NCBI GenBank assembly: GCA_002785065.1
Contig: PFLI01000125.1
Span: 1 to 6,339 of the forward strand
Source: Candidatus Roizmanbacteria bacterium CG_4_10_14_0_8_um_filter_33_9
GTDB lineage: Bacteria > Patescibacteriota > Microgenomatia > UBA1406 > GWC2-37-13
Reading direction: 5' to 3'
DNA length: 6,339 nt
Part shown: piece by piece, positions 1-5,482 of the stretch
How positions within the stretch are numbered: position 1 is the first letter of the stretch
Layout of the letters: every line of letters begins with the position of its first letter
Notes under the pieces: model-generated
The model's input: the letters and a program-made list of their open reading frames with translations, nothing else
Databases searched by the model: none
What the model was told of the DNA's origin: nothing
Position numbers and translations under genes: made by a program

Positions 1-2
1 AC

Positions 3-1973
3 ACCATAACAACACTCCAGGATGAGGAAAGGACACAGGAACTTATTAATAAAGCAAACCATAATTTCACGACCAACGACCATCGACCAACGACCGACAA
101 TCAAACAACCCCCACTTCGCCAAGGCTTCGCGGGGCAAACAGAATCAATACATTAACCACCTATGAGGAAGAGCAATTGAGACTCCTGTCGGAGGGGTAT
201 GAGGTAAAAGAAGAGGAAATACCTTTAACCCCAACTCAGGAACCAACAACTAAAGAACCTATTGTTGTGAAACCAAAAATTGAAAAACCTATTCGAATAA
301 ATGTTGTTAAAAAACCAGGAAAAAAAGAAGATTTAGTACGGATTATTGATCAAAATTTTCCCAAACCGATTGTTATTACTATTGAAGATATTAAAAAACT
401 TCCAAAACCAGAAGAAATCAAAGTTGATTTAAAACCAACCCTTACCGAACTTAATCTTTCCGAACAATTTACAAATCGACAACAATTAGATGAACATACA
501 GCCATAACTCCCTTAATCCCCCTTACTGGTTTATCAGACGAAAGAGGAAATTATTTTTATTTTAGTTTAGCTCAAAAACAAAATAACGGATCTACACAAT
601 ATAGTTCTTGTTTGATTTTACAGAATAATCAAAACGAATATATTCCTGTTGGTCACGTAGATTATGGAACTCTTCCTACAGAACCAACAAAGGCAGCTTG
701 TTGTATGAGTTTGGTTGATGATATACTTAAATCTCTTCCTGAAGCATCACAACCTAATCATGCTAAAATAATAAACGATTTCTTTTGCCAAAAAGGGTCA
801 GATTATGCAGTACATATAAATCCAAACTTCAAAGGAAAAGGATTAGGAAAAATGTTATGGGAACTTTCCCTTGCCCAAGCTGAGATTGAGAAAATTAACA
901 TAATTGAAATTATAGCTGATGCAACTGTTGGAAAAGATCCTGATAAGCCTGGTGATAGTTTCTACAAACATCTTGGAGCTTATCCAATATTTTATATAAT
1001 ACGACCGGAAGTTGTAACCATACCAGGACATGAGCCAGTAACAAAAACACCTGATTTAGTAAGCGGAGAAAACCTCTTTGCTTCCACTTGTTTAACAGAT
1101 CAACAAATTAATAATTTAAGAAATGTATTCATTCCAAAACCTGAACCTGAAATAATCCGACCTGTTTTAGGCGAAGCACAAATTACCATTGATACCAAAG
1201 ATCTTGCCTTTCAACAAGAAGAACAGGAAATTACCGGTTTAGTAAAAGAACAACTTGAATTTATTACTTTTATGACTGAAAACGCAGAAGAACCAGAAAC
1301 TTTAGATATTGTTGTTCATCCAAGCGAAACAGCGAAAAGATCACTACGGGAACTACCCAATCAAGACGAATATGACGCAGTATTTGGTCAACCTTCCCCT
1401 TCTCATGAAACGGTAGTTTTTGACAATTCGGTTTTTGGATTCTTGGACTACTATAACCGAAGATTGCAAGATCAGGATGATCCGACAAATCGTAAAGAAC
1501 GGGGCTTGCTCTTTATGGGGCAAAGATGTCAAACACAAAATGGAAGAAAATGGACTCATATAACAGGTGTAATGCCTCAATGGAATCAAAATAGACATAG
1601 TGGTAGAAAAACAATAATTCCAAGTGAATTTGCTGAGGCGAACCGCATTGCAAATCGTGATAATCCAAATAATATAACAGTCGCTTGGTCACATACTCAT
1701 CCTTCCTGGAATCCAGGACCATCGTCTGATGACGATTTTATTATCAATAATTTCAGTATGATTGCTCTTATTGACAATCCTCTTGACGGCCGAATAGGTA
1801 TCTATAATAATGAAGGTGGAATTATCCAAAATTTAGGTGGTTTTATTATTTTAAAACCAAAACTCGAACCTGGTGACAGTTATGATAAAGATCAACTTTA
1901 CCATGATCGAACCTACTGGACAGGGCAAAATATCGGTGATGGAAGCGGAAGAATAATTCCTCCAACATTATAA
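3..1973 (+). CDS. GNAT acetyltransferase - JAMM/MPN+ metalloprotease fusion protein, 5' end probably outside window
   Basis: Two enzymatic domains can be seen (residues numbered from a possible TTG start at 177). Residues about 1-100 are Lys/Pro/Glu-rich and linker-like. Residues about 105-280 resemble a GNAT fold: FKGKGLGKML (218-227) fits the acetyl-CoA-binding motif, with Lys in place of the usual Arg/Gln, and SFYKHLGA fits the later FYxxLGF element. Residues about 380-565 form a JAB1/MPN domain: ERGLLFMG supplies Glu441, and SHTHPSWNPGPSSDD matches HxHx7Sx2D exactly (His506, His508, Ser516, Asp519). Families with this motif are zinc peptidases or isopeptidases, including deubiquitinase-like enzymes; the GNAT would acetylate an amine. 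Substrates are unknown. The frame has no stop and no ATG, GTG or TTG between position 3 and 177, and the residues just before 177 (TYEEEQ) read like protein, so the true start is probably upstream. TTG 177, preceded by GAGGAAGAG, is the alternative, but those purines may simply be Glu codons. Domain calls are strong; the start is uncertain. Confidence 0.85.
   Translation, partial: TITTLQDEERTQELINKANHNFTTNDHRPTTDNQTTPTSPRLRGANRINTLTTYEEEQLRLLSEGYEVKEEEIPLTPTQEPTTKEPIVVKPKIEKPIRINVVKKPGKKEDLVRIIDQNFPKPIVITIEDIKKLPKPEEIKVDLKPTLTELNLSEQFTNRQQLDEHTAITPLIPLTGLSDERGNYFYFSLAQKQNNGSTQYSSCLILQNNQNEYIPVGHVDYGTLPTEPTKAACCMSLVDDILKSLPEASQPNHAKIINDFFCQKGSDYAVHINPNFKGKGLGKMLWELSLAQAEIEKINIIEIIADATVGKDPDKPGDSFYKHLGAYPIFYIIRPEVVTIPGHEPVTKTPDLVSGENLFASTCLTDQQINNLRNVFIPKPEPEIIRPVLGEAQITIDTKDLAFQQEEQEITGLVKEQLEFITFMTENAEEPETLDIVVHPSETAKRSLRELPNQDEYDAVFGQPSPSHETVVFDNSVFGFLDYYNRRLQDQDDPTNRKERGLLFMGQRCQTQNGRKWTHITGVMPQWNQNRHSGRKTIIPSEFAEANRIANRDNPNNITVAWSHTHPSWNPGPSSDDDFIINNFSMIALIDNPLDGRIGIYNNEGGIIQNLGGFIILKPKLEPGDSYDKDQLYHDRTYWTGQNIGDGSGRIIPPTL
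70..97 (+). repeat. four-unit heptanucleotide tandem repeat (CGACCAW)
   Basis: Four consecutive 7-bp units read CGACCAA, CGACCAT, CGACCAA and CGACCGA. They lie inside the open frame that leads into the GNAT-JAMM gene. Because 7 is not a multiple of 3, gain or loss of one unit would shift the frame. The encoded stretch is Thr/Asp-rich and low complexity. Confidence 0.75.
109..136 (+). other. short GC-rich patch, possibly part of an inserted repeat element
   Basis: This patch is far richer in G and C than its AT-rich surroundings. It contains CTTCGC twice, at 115-120 and 126-131, and has CCCC near its start and GGGG near its end, although the bases between them do not pair well. Together with the heptamer repeat at 70-97 it looks like a foreign insert of about 75 bp that keeps the reading frame open. 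That origin is an inference. Confidence 0.35.
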
Positions 1974-1996
1974 AACTGCTAAACAATTTTTCCCTT

Positions 1997-2056
1997 GCCA
2001 CCCGCGAACAGTTGCAAAAATGGAATTCCTAATCCCCTTTTCACCTCGTAGGGGAT
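1997..2056 (+). repeat. dispersed intergenic repeat, copy A
   Basis: This is the first of three same-orientation copies. The core runs from CACCCGCGAACAG through AAAAATGGAATTC and on into TAATCCCCTTTT. Over the shared 43-base core it differs from copy B at about six positions. Over the first 30 bases it differs from copy C at about four. A distal module, TCACCTCGT (2041-2049), is shared with copy C. The copy sits between the convergent 3' ends of the GNAT-JAMM gene and the MNT gene, at the outer edge of the HEPN-MNT pair. Confidence 0.8.
2032..2056. terminator. hairpin within repeat copy A, possible bidirectional transcript end
   Basis: ATCCCCT (2032-2038) and AGGGGAT (2050-2056) form a perfect 7-bp stem around an 11-base loop. 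It lies between two convergent genes, where a shared transcript end would be expected. No convincing T-tract follows on either side, so intrinsic termination is doubtful. The hairpin may instead be a structural part of the repeat or an mRNA 3'-end stabiliser. Confidence 0.35.
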
Positions 2057-2063
2057 AATGGCT

Positions 2064-2381
2064 TTAAGAAATAACCTGCCCTGTTTTTAGAGCATCGGAA
2101 AGAGTTGTTAATGGATTTATTTTCACAACTTCATCCGGAGTAAAACCAAACGCATTAATATCAGGATAAATACCTTTTGCCATACTATACAACATATCAA
2201 ATCTTTTCTTTTGCTTCATCTTTAAAAAAGTATCAGAAATTACCAATATGTCTATATCGCTGTATTGATTCGCCTCCCCTTTTACATACGATCCAAAAAG
2301 AATAAGCCGTGCATTCGGTATCTTTGTTTTCACCCGTTGTGTAAATATTCCTATTTGTTTTTGAATTCGTGTTTTACCCAT
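2064..2381 (-). CDS. mntA: MNT-type minimal nucleotidyltransferase antitoxin (MntA-like)
   Basis: This 105-residue protein has the length of a minimal nucleotidyltransferase domain. FGSYVKGE followed by YSDIDILV gives the motif GSx10DxD exactly (Gly30, Ser31, Asp42, Asp44); Asp74 in YPDINAF is the likely third metal-binding acid. In characterised HEPN-MNT pairs the MNT protein is the antitoxin and neutralises the HEPN RNase, in some cases by adding AMP to a Tyr of the toxin. With the catalytic residues intact, that activity is plausible here. The gene is downstream of the HEPN gene and overlaps its 3' end by 31 bp, so translation is probably coupled. AAAGAG eight bases before the ATG supports this start. 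The symbol is assigned from motif and context only. Confidence 0.88.
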   Translation of the reverse strand: MGKTRIQKQIGIFTQRVKTKIPNARLILFGSYVKGEANQYSDIDILVISDTFLKMKQKKRFDMLYSMAKGIYPDINAFGFTPDEVVKINPLTTLSDALKTGQVIS

Positions 2382-2734
2382 ATATACAGCTCTTTAGCAG
2401 TAACTAATAATTTTGTTGTAATATCTTTTTTTGAATAAAAACGTGTGCTTAAATCAGGATATCGCACCCATGTATACGATTTGCTCAACTCTTCAATACG
2501 ATCTACTGTAATAATATATCCTTTTAAACCGGCATCGTGTAATAACTGTTCAATTTTATGTGTTTTTCTCGGAACCTTATGTTTCTTCTCAATATTAAAT
2601 GCTTTTAATAATTTCTCAACTGCTTGTTGTGCAAAAAATACAGATGCCCGATGACTCTTTTCTTTTATCATCAACTCCATGTTGTGAAAATCTTCCTCAG
2701 CTAAATCAAACCATAGTTTGCTTTCCTTTTTCAT
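2351..2734 (-). CDS. HEPN domain protein, probable toxin of a HEPN-MNT pair
   Basis: This 127-residue, mostly helical protein carries the hallmarks of the HEPN family. FFAQQAVEKLLKA (33-45) is the conserved helix, THKIEQLLHDAG (58-69) follows, and the WVRYPD element (89-94) precedes the last helix. HEPN proteins paired with MNT nucleotidyltransferases act as RNases that arrest growth until neutralised. The RNase-active members carry an Rx4-6H motif. No Arg here is followed by His at that spacing; the RYPD region has none. The protein may therefore use other residues, be a weak nuclease, or act as a binding partner. It is the first gene of a two-gene operon with the MNT gene (31-bp overlap). 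The ATG has no clear Shine-Dalgarno sequence, but an extended -10 element lies six bases upstream, which suggests leaderless translation. Confidence 0.87.
   Translation of the reverse strand: MKKESKLWFDLAEEDFHNMELMIKEKSHRASVFFAQQAVEKLLKAFNIEKKHKVPRKTHKIEQLLHDAGLKGYIITVDRIEELSKSYTWVRYPDLSTRFYSKKDITTKLLVTAKELYIWVKHEFKNK
2390..2395 (-). promoter_or_regulatory. Shine-Dalgarno-like site for the MNT gene
   Basis: On the minus strand AAAGAG is followed by eight bases and then ATG (2381-2379). It lies inside the HEPN coding region. This is one of few convincing ribosome binding sites in the window, and it decides the start of a gene that overlaps its upstream neighbour. Confidence 0.5.
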
Positions 2735-2740
2735 AGCTAT

Positions 2741-2749
2741 ATTTTACCA
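2741..2749 (-). promoter_or_regulatory. extended -10 promoter element of the HEPN-MNT operon
   Basis: Read on the minus strand, TGGTAAAAT fits TGnTATAAT with one mismatch in the hexamer. It ends six bases before the HEPN ATG, so transcription would start at or next to the start codon. No good -35 box is found at 16-18 bp; that position falls inside repeat copy B. Extended -10 promoters can work without a -35 box. Confidence 0.45.
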
Positions 2750-2758
2750 TATTTTTCA

Positions 2759-2806
2759 ATCCTCACCCGCGAGCAGCTTCAAAAACGGAATCCGTAATCC
2801 CCTTTT
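2759..2806 (+). repeat. dispersed intergenic repeat, copy B
   Basis: This is the second copy of the repeat, in the same orientation as A and C: CACCCGCGAGCAGCTTC, then AAAAACGGAATCC, then TAATCCCCTTTT. It lacks the distal TCACCTCGT module and the hairpin seen in copy A. It lies between the two toxin-antitoxin pairs, just upstream of the HEPN promoter and beyond the 3' side of vapC. Confidence 0.8.
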
Positions 2807-2820
2807 TATCCATAAGCAAT

Positions 2821-2857
2821 TATAAAAATAAATAGAAGCCAATTTATTAATAAATTG
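2821..2857 (-). terminator. AT-rich palindrome with T-rich tail downstream of vapC, possible terminator
   Basis: CAATTTATTAATAAATTG (2840-2857) is a perfect 18-bp palindrome about 30 bp beyond the vapC stop. On the minus strand it is followed by a T-rich stretch. The stem is almost all A and T and would be weak, so it may be a poor terminator, a protein site, or AT-rich coincidence. Confidence 0.3.
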
Positions 2858-2887
2858 ATACATTATTTTTCTGGGATGAGATAACAA

Positions 2888-3280
2888 TTAGTGAGATTTT
2901 AATTGTTTATCAAACGTAAGAAGTTTTGCTTTTAAACTTCGCGTAAGAACAACATATGAGGCATCATAACAAGATATTTTTTTTGTAAAAGCAACTTTCA
3001 AAATACTATCCCAATCGACTACCTGTGTTTTTATATCTAAAGCGAGAAATAATGATAGTAGTCTCGTACATTGTTTTTGGTCTATTCTTTTTGTCAAACA
3101 TGCGCTTTTAAGTCCGTTTGCAACTTCATAATACAGCAGTGCCGGTGCAACAAATACTATTTTATCGCTGCGATACTCTTTAAAATAGGTATCAGCTTTC
3201 AAAGAGTTGCTATCACGCAAAAGAAACGCTAACATAAACGAAGCATCAACGACAAAGACGGATTTAGAATTTTCTTGCAT
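2888..3280 (-). CDS. vapC: VapC-like PIN domain ribonuclease toxin
   Basis: This 130-residue protein has the length and pattern of a single PIN domain. The four acidic residues that bind the catalytic metal are all present: Asp12 in FVVDAS, Glu52 in LLYYEVANGL, Asp106 in CYDASYVVL and Asp124 in LLTFDKQL. VapC toxins cut tRNA or rRNA and stop translation; the target cannot be read from sequence. The gene follows the ribbon-helix-helix antitoxin gene and overlaps it by 17 bp, with no Shine-Dalgarno sequence before its ATG. It therefore probably depends on coupled translation from vapB. The active site is intact and the gene is full length. The subfamily cannot be assigned. Confidence 0.93.
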   Translation of the reverse strand: MQENSKSVFVVDASFMLAFLLRDSNSLKADTYFKEYRSDKIVFVAPALLYYEVANGLKSACLTKRIDQKQCTRLLSLFLALDIKTQVVDWDSILKVAFTKKISCYDASYVVLTRSLKAKLLTFDKQLKSH

Positions 3281-3503
3281 ATTTAATTAGATCACGATAA
3301 TTCAGCTTTTTTTTCTGAAGTTTTACTGCCATTATGGTATCAATTGCTTGTTGTTTCTCACTAGTACGACTTTTATCAATATATATCTTTATAACGGCTT
3401 TTCTGATCAAATCCCCTACCGAAGTCTGTTCTTGTTTTGCCACAACAGATAATTTTGCCCACATTTCCTGATCAAATAAAATATTAGTACGCTTAGTTAG
3501 CAT
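3264..3503 (-). CDS. vapB: VapB-like ribbon-helix-helix antitoxin
   Basis: This 79-residue protein has the layout of a CopG/Arc-type ribbon-helix-helix regulator. A short basic beta strand (TKRTNILF, 3-10) is followed by helix 1 (about 11-23), a turn, and helix 2 in TSVGDLIRKAVIKI (27-40). The remaining basic/polar tail (about 43-79) would bind and block the PIN toxin. It is expected to bind DNA as a dimer and repress its own operon together with VapC. A perfect palindrome overlapping its start codon and -10 box is a fitting operator. It is the first gene of the vapBC operon and overlaps vapC by 17 bp. The start is chosen because the next Met (residue 14) would delete the DNA-binding strand, and because a strong promoter ends eight bases upstream. 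Confidence 0.88.
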   Translation of the reverse strand: MLTKRTNILFDQEMWAKLSVVAKQEQTSVGDLIRKAVIKIYIDKSRTSEKQQAIDTIMAVKLQKKKLNYRDLIKYARKF

Positions 3504-3515
3504 ATGTATACATAT
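3502..3515. promoter_or_regulatory. perfect palindrome, probable VapB/VapBC operator
   Basis: ATATGTATACATAT is a perfect 14-bp inverted repeat covering the end of the -10 box, the predicted transcription start and the first bases of the vapB ATG. A further TGTATA half-site at 3523-3528 repeats the one at 3505-3510 in direct orientation 18 bp away. Binding by a ribbon-helix-helix dimer here would block RNA polymerase. Confidence 0.6.
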
Positions 3516-3540
3516 TACTATGTGTATAAAAATTTGTCAA
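3512..3540 (-). promoter_or_regulatory. vapBC promoter (TTGACA / 17 bp / TAATAT)
   Basis: On the minus strand a consensus -35 box TTGACA (3535-3540) is followed by a 17-bp spacer and then TAATAT (3512-3517), which matches the -10 consensus at four of six positions. Only eight bases separate the -10 box from the vapB ATG, so the mRNA would have no leader or nearly none. No Shine-Dalgarno sequence precedes the ATG, which agrees with that. Confidence 0.75.
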
Positions 3541-3545
3541 GAGAA

Positions 3546-3605
3546 ATTGCCACCCGAGAGCAGCTTCAAAAATGGAATTCTTGAAGATGGGAGAAATCAC
3601 CTCGT
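3546..3605 (+). repeat. dispersed intergenic repeat, copy C
   Basis: This is the third copy, same orientation: CACCCGAGAGCAGCTTC followed by AAAAATGGAATTC. Beyond the shared 30-base core the sequence differs from A and B, but the module TCACCTCGT returns at 3597-3605, as in copy A. It lies between the divergent vapB and TraB-like genes, just behind the vapBC -35 box. Confidence 0.78.
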
Positions 3606-3635
3606 GAGTGTAAAATTTCTACCAATTAGAAAAAA

Positions 3636-3663
3636 ATGATAAATATACTAAATCAAGTATAAT
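3636..3663 (+). promoter_or_regulatory. promoter of the TraB-like gene
   Basis: A perfect -10 hexamer TATAAT (3658-3663) follows ATGATA (3636-3641), which matches the -35 consensus at four of six positions, with a 16-bp spacer. This would give a leader of about 30 bases without a Shine-Dalgarno sequence. A second candidate, TAAAAT at 3690-3695, lies seven bases before the ATG and would make the mRNA leaderless. Confidence 0.5.
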
Positions 3664-3702
3664 TATCTTATTGTTCATATAAAGATTTCTAAAATAAAAT
3701 CT

Positions 3703-4827
3703 ATGCAATGTAATGAAGCACCCGCATCGACACAACAACCAATTGAACAAAAAAAAGAACCACAATTTAAGCATAAATTGTATTGGATCCTTGGATCACA
3801 CTCAACTTCAGTTGAGGGATATAATCAACAAGGTTTCTGGCCAAAAGAAGTAGTTACACAGGTTGAACAAACTAGACCTCATCAAATAGTAACAGATTCA
3901 TTAAAGAGAAATGTTGTAGCTACTGATATTAAAGGAATAACACCGCATACAAATCCTGGCAATGCTTATCCTGAACGGGAAAATCTCTATTTAGTAGGAG
4001 CTGATTTTGAAGTTGAGTTAATAAATAAATTTGGGGAAACAAAATGGCAAGTTACTCCGATCTGGAAACAAATACTTGAAGATGATGATTATTTTAAAAC
4101 ATTGATCGATCATCCAAACGCAAATAGAAGTAAATTATTTAGCGATGCCCTTATCAATGCGTACTCAATTGAAGGCGGTTTATTGTTACCAGTATTAACA
4201 CTATTAAGTGCAAGTGGAATTTCAGCTACTGAAAGCGCTATAAAACATACACCTTTTTCATTATCAAGACGCATGTTTATAAAAGCAGCTACCGGAGTAG
4301 CTCTAACTGCCGCAGTTGAATATGCACGATGGCAAGGCTCCCAGAGTCTTTTTAACTTAATGGCTACAAATACCAATCCTGATCGAAATCAATTATTTGC
4401 AAAAGCAATGCAACTGGTAAAACCAAAGATATTTCAAAGCACTTATTTAGATTTAAGAAATATCAAACTGGGACTAACCGCATACGCAAATGCAAAACGA
4501 TTACAGCAAAACACTCCTGTAACAGGTGAGTTTGTGACAGCGATAGTTTTCGGAAATGCACACTCTCTTGGAACGGATCCAACAATGAAAGAAGAAGTCT
4601 TACTGTCACAATTACGCAATCATCTGGTACAACTTCATACTAACCTACCTACATTAACAGCATTCGGAGGAAATATTCAAACGGTCAAACAAAAATTACT
4701 ATCGTTATTTTCAGATTATGTTGTATATGAAATACCGCAAGATCAACAAGGTGAGAACATAGGTTTTCAAGCTACATTCCACCAAAATGAAAAAGTAAAT
4801 CAAATGATTGATGAAATATTTATCTGA
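3703..4827 (+). CDS. uncharacterised protein with TraB/GumN-like GxxH motifs and internal twin-arginine-like hydrophobic segment
   Basis: This 374-residue protein is not confidently recognised. LYWILGSHSTSVEGY (26-40), followed by EVVTQVEQTRPHQIV, resembles the start of TraB/pheromone-shutdown and GumN-type proteins (GtxH motif, then a helix ending in RPD). Near the C-terminus TAIVFGNAHSLG (279-290) resembles their second GxxH element, and DLRNIKLGLTAYA resembles the helix before it. Between these parts is a membrane-like insert: hydrophobic segment 158-175 (GGLLLPVLTLLSASGISA), then SRRMFIK (188-194), a textbook Tat-type motif, then the small-residue helix AATGVALTAA. A Tat signal is normally N-terminal, so its position is odd; it may be a positively charged loop of a two-helix hairpin. 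TraB-like domains are proposed metal-dependent hydrolases. The gene is single, divergent from vapB, and its ATG has no Shine-Dalgarno sequence. The frame is certain; the family call is tentative. Confidence 0.8.
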   Translation: MQCNEAPASTQQPIEQKKEPQFKHKLYWILGSHSTSVEGYNQQGFWPKEVVTQVEQTRPHQIVTDSLKRNVVATDIKGITPHTNPGNAYPERENLYLVGADFEVELINKFGETKWQVTPIWKQILEDDDYFKTLIDHPNANRSKLFSDALINAYSIEGGLLLPVLTLLSASGISATESAIKHTPFSLSRRMFIKAATGVALTAAVEYARWQGSQSLFNLMATNTNPDRNQLFAKAMQLVKPKIFQSTYLDLRNIKLGLTAYANAKRLQQNTPVTGEFVTAIVFGNAHSLGTDPTMKEEVLLSQLRNHLVQLHTNLPTLTAFGGNIQTVKQKLLSLFSDYVVYEIPQDQQGENIGFQATFHQNEKVNQMIDEIFI

Positions 4828-4891
4828 GATGCAGATCCTATTTATAAAGAGGAGACTATAACAGGATGTTAACAAATACAAAATAATTAAG

Positions 4892-5476
4892 CTAATTCAT
4901 CCGTCTTCCTATAACCGGTGCAGGAGGAAGATTCTCTGGGGGTTTGCTTTGTTCTTGAGGCCGTACAGGAGCCGGCCTCATATCGTCAAGCGGATTTATT
5001 TGATTTTGTTTCGCATTGAGCGTTTCTGTCGATGGAGCCTGTTGAACTGAGTCAGAACTCCCGCTTGATATTGCTGATAATTCGTTTTCCGGTTGATTTT
5101 GCTCTTGTGCAAGCGGTAGTAAATACGCTGCCCTAAACCGCAACATGACACTCGCGATTTCTACACTTAAGTTGGGAATTTTTGAGATAAAATATTCATG
5201 CAGTTCTTTATCTCCCGGATTTTTATCAAGCAAAGCATCCAACTCTATTCTTTCTTTATCGGTAAGACAGTTGATCATATGGATGTTAATTTCTTCGTTG
5301 ACTTTTTTTAACAGTGTTGCTCGGATATCTGCCATGTTGGCATCTGTAACATTTGGATCTTTGCGATCGCGAATAAGATCGTCTACAAATGAAACAAGGG
5401 CGACCTGATCCATGATTTTATTTTTTTCATATTGATCTGCAGGAATAGCGGTTGAAGTTTGATTTTGATCTGTCAT
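4892..5476 (-). CDS. DUF5663-like hypothetical protein with proline-rich tail
   Basis: Residues about 23-117 of this 194-residue protein form a helical domain. It includes QVALVSFVDDLIRD, a run resembling the R/E-rich helix before LTDKERIELDALLD (71-84), and FISKIPNLSVEIASVMLRF (96-114). That order (helix, helix, LTxxExxELxxLLD, IPNxxxxI) is what I know from DUF5663 proteins of candidate-phyla bacteria; no function is established. Residues 128-194 are disordered-looking, first Ser/Gln/Asn-rich and then Pro-rich, ending in VIGRRMN. No signal peptide or membrane segment is seen. A promoter fits in the 41-bp gap behind the upstream coiled-coil gene, with its -10 box six bases before the ATG, so a leaderless transcript is likely. 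It may also be cotranscribed with that gene. The family call is moderate; the coding call is strong. Confidence 0.8.
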   Translation of the reverse strand: MTDQNQTSTAIPADQYEKNKIMDQVALVSFVDDLIRDRKDPNVTDANMADIRATLLKKVNEEINIHMINCLTDKERIELDALLDKNPGDKELHEYFISKIPNLSVEIASVMLRFRAAYLLPLAQEQNQPENELSAISSGSSDSVQQAPSTETLNAKQNQINPLDDMRPAPVRPQEQSKPPENLPPAPVIGRRMN

Positions 5477-5482
5477 ATATTG

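Noticed and set aside
3..227. Possible internal protein duplication (TTLQDEER... and NTLTTYEEEQL...)
   Set aside because: The similarity is short and driven by Glu/Thr-rich composition plus one shared ATGAGGAA; not enough for a repeat call.
1270..1722. Minus-strand open frames antisense to the GNAT-JAMM gene
   Set aside because: They lie wholly inside the JAMM-encoding region, have no family features, and their existence follows from the strong coding pattern on the other strand.
1997..3605. Integron attC sites
   Set aside because: The alternating repeat/gene layout resembles a cassette array, but the GTTRRRY and RYYYAAC core sites are absent and no integrase is in view.
1997..3605. CRISPR array
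   Set aside because: Repeats are about 0.77 kb apart with genes between them, not short spacers, and no cas gene is present.
4110..4376. Minus-strand open frame antisense to the TraB-like gene
   Set aside because: It overlaps a clearly coding + strand frame, has low-quality composition and no start signals.
4825..4872. Possible TGA recoding (as in some candidate phyla): reading through the only TGA stop adds 14 plausible codons to the TraB-like gene
   Set aside because: With recoding, TGA should appear inside other genes, yet all long frames are intact without it. The standard code is simpler.
4846..4886. AAAGAGGAG followed 11 bases later by a six-codon ATG frame (MLTNTK) in the convergent gap
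   Set aside because: It is the strongest Shine-Dalgarno-like string in the window, but the frame is tiny, the spacing is long and nothing supports a gene; at most it is a relic.
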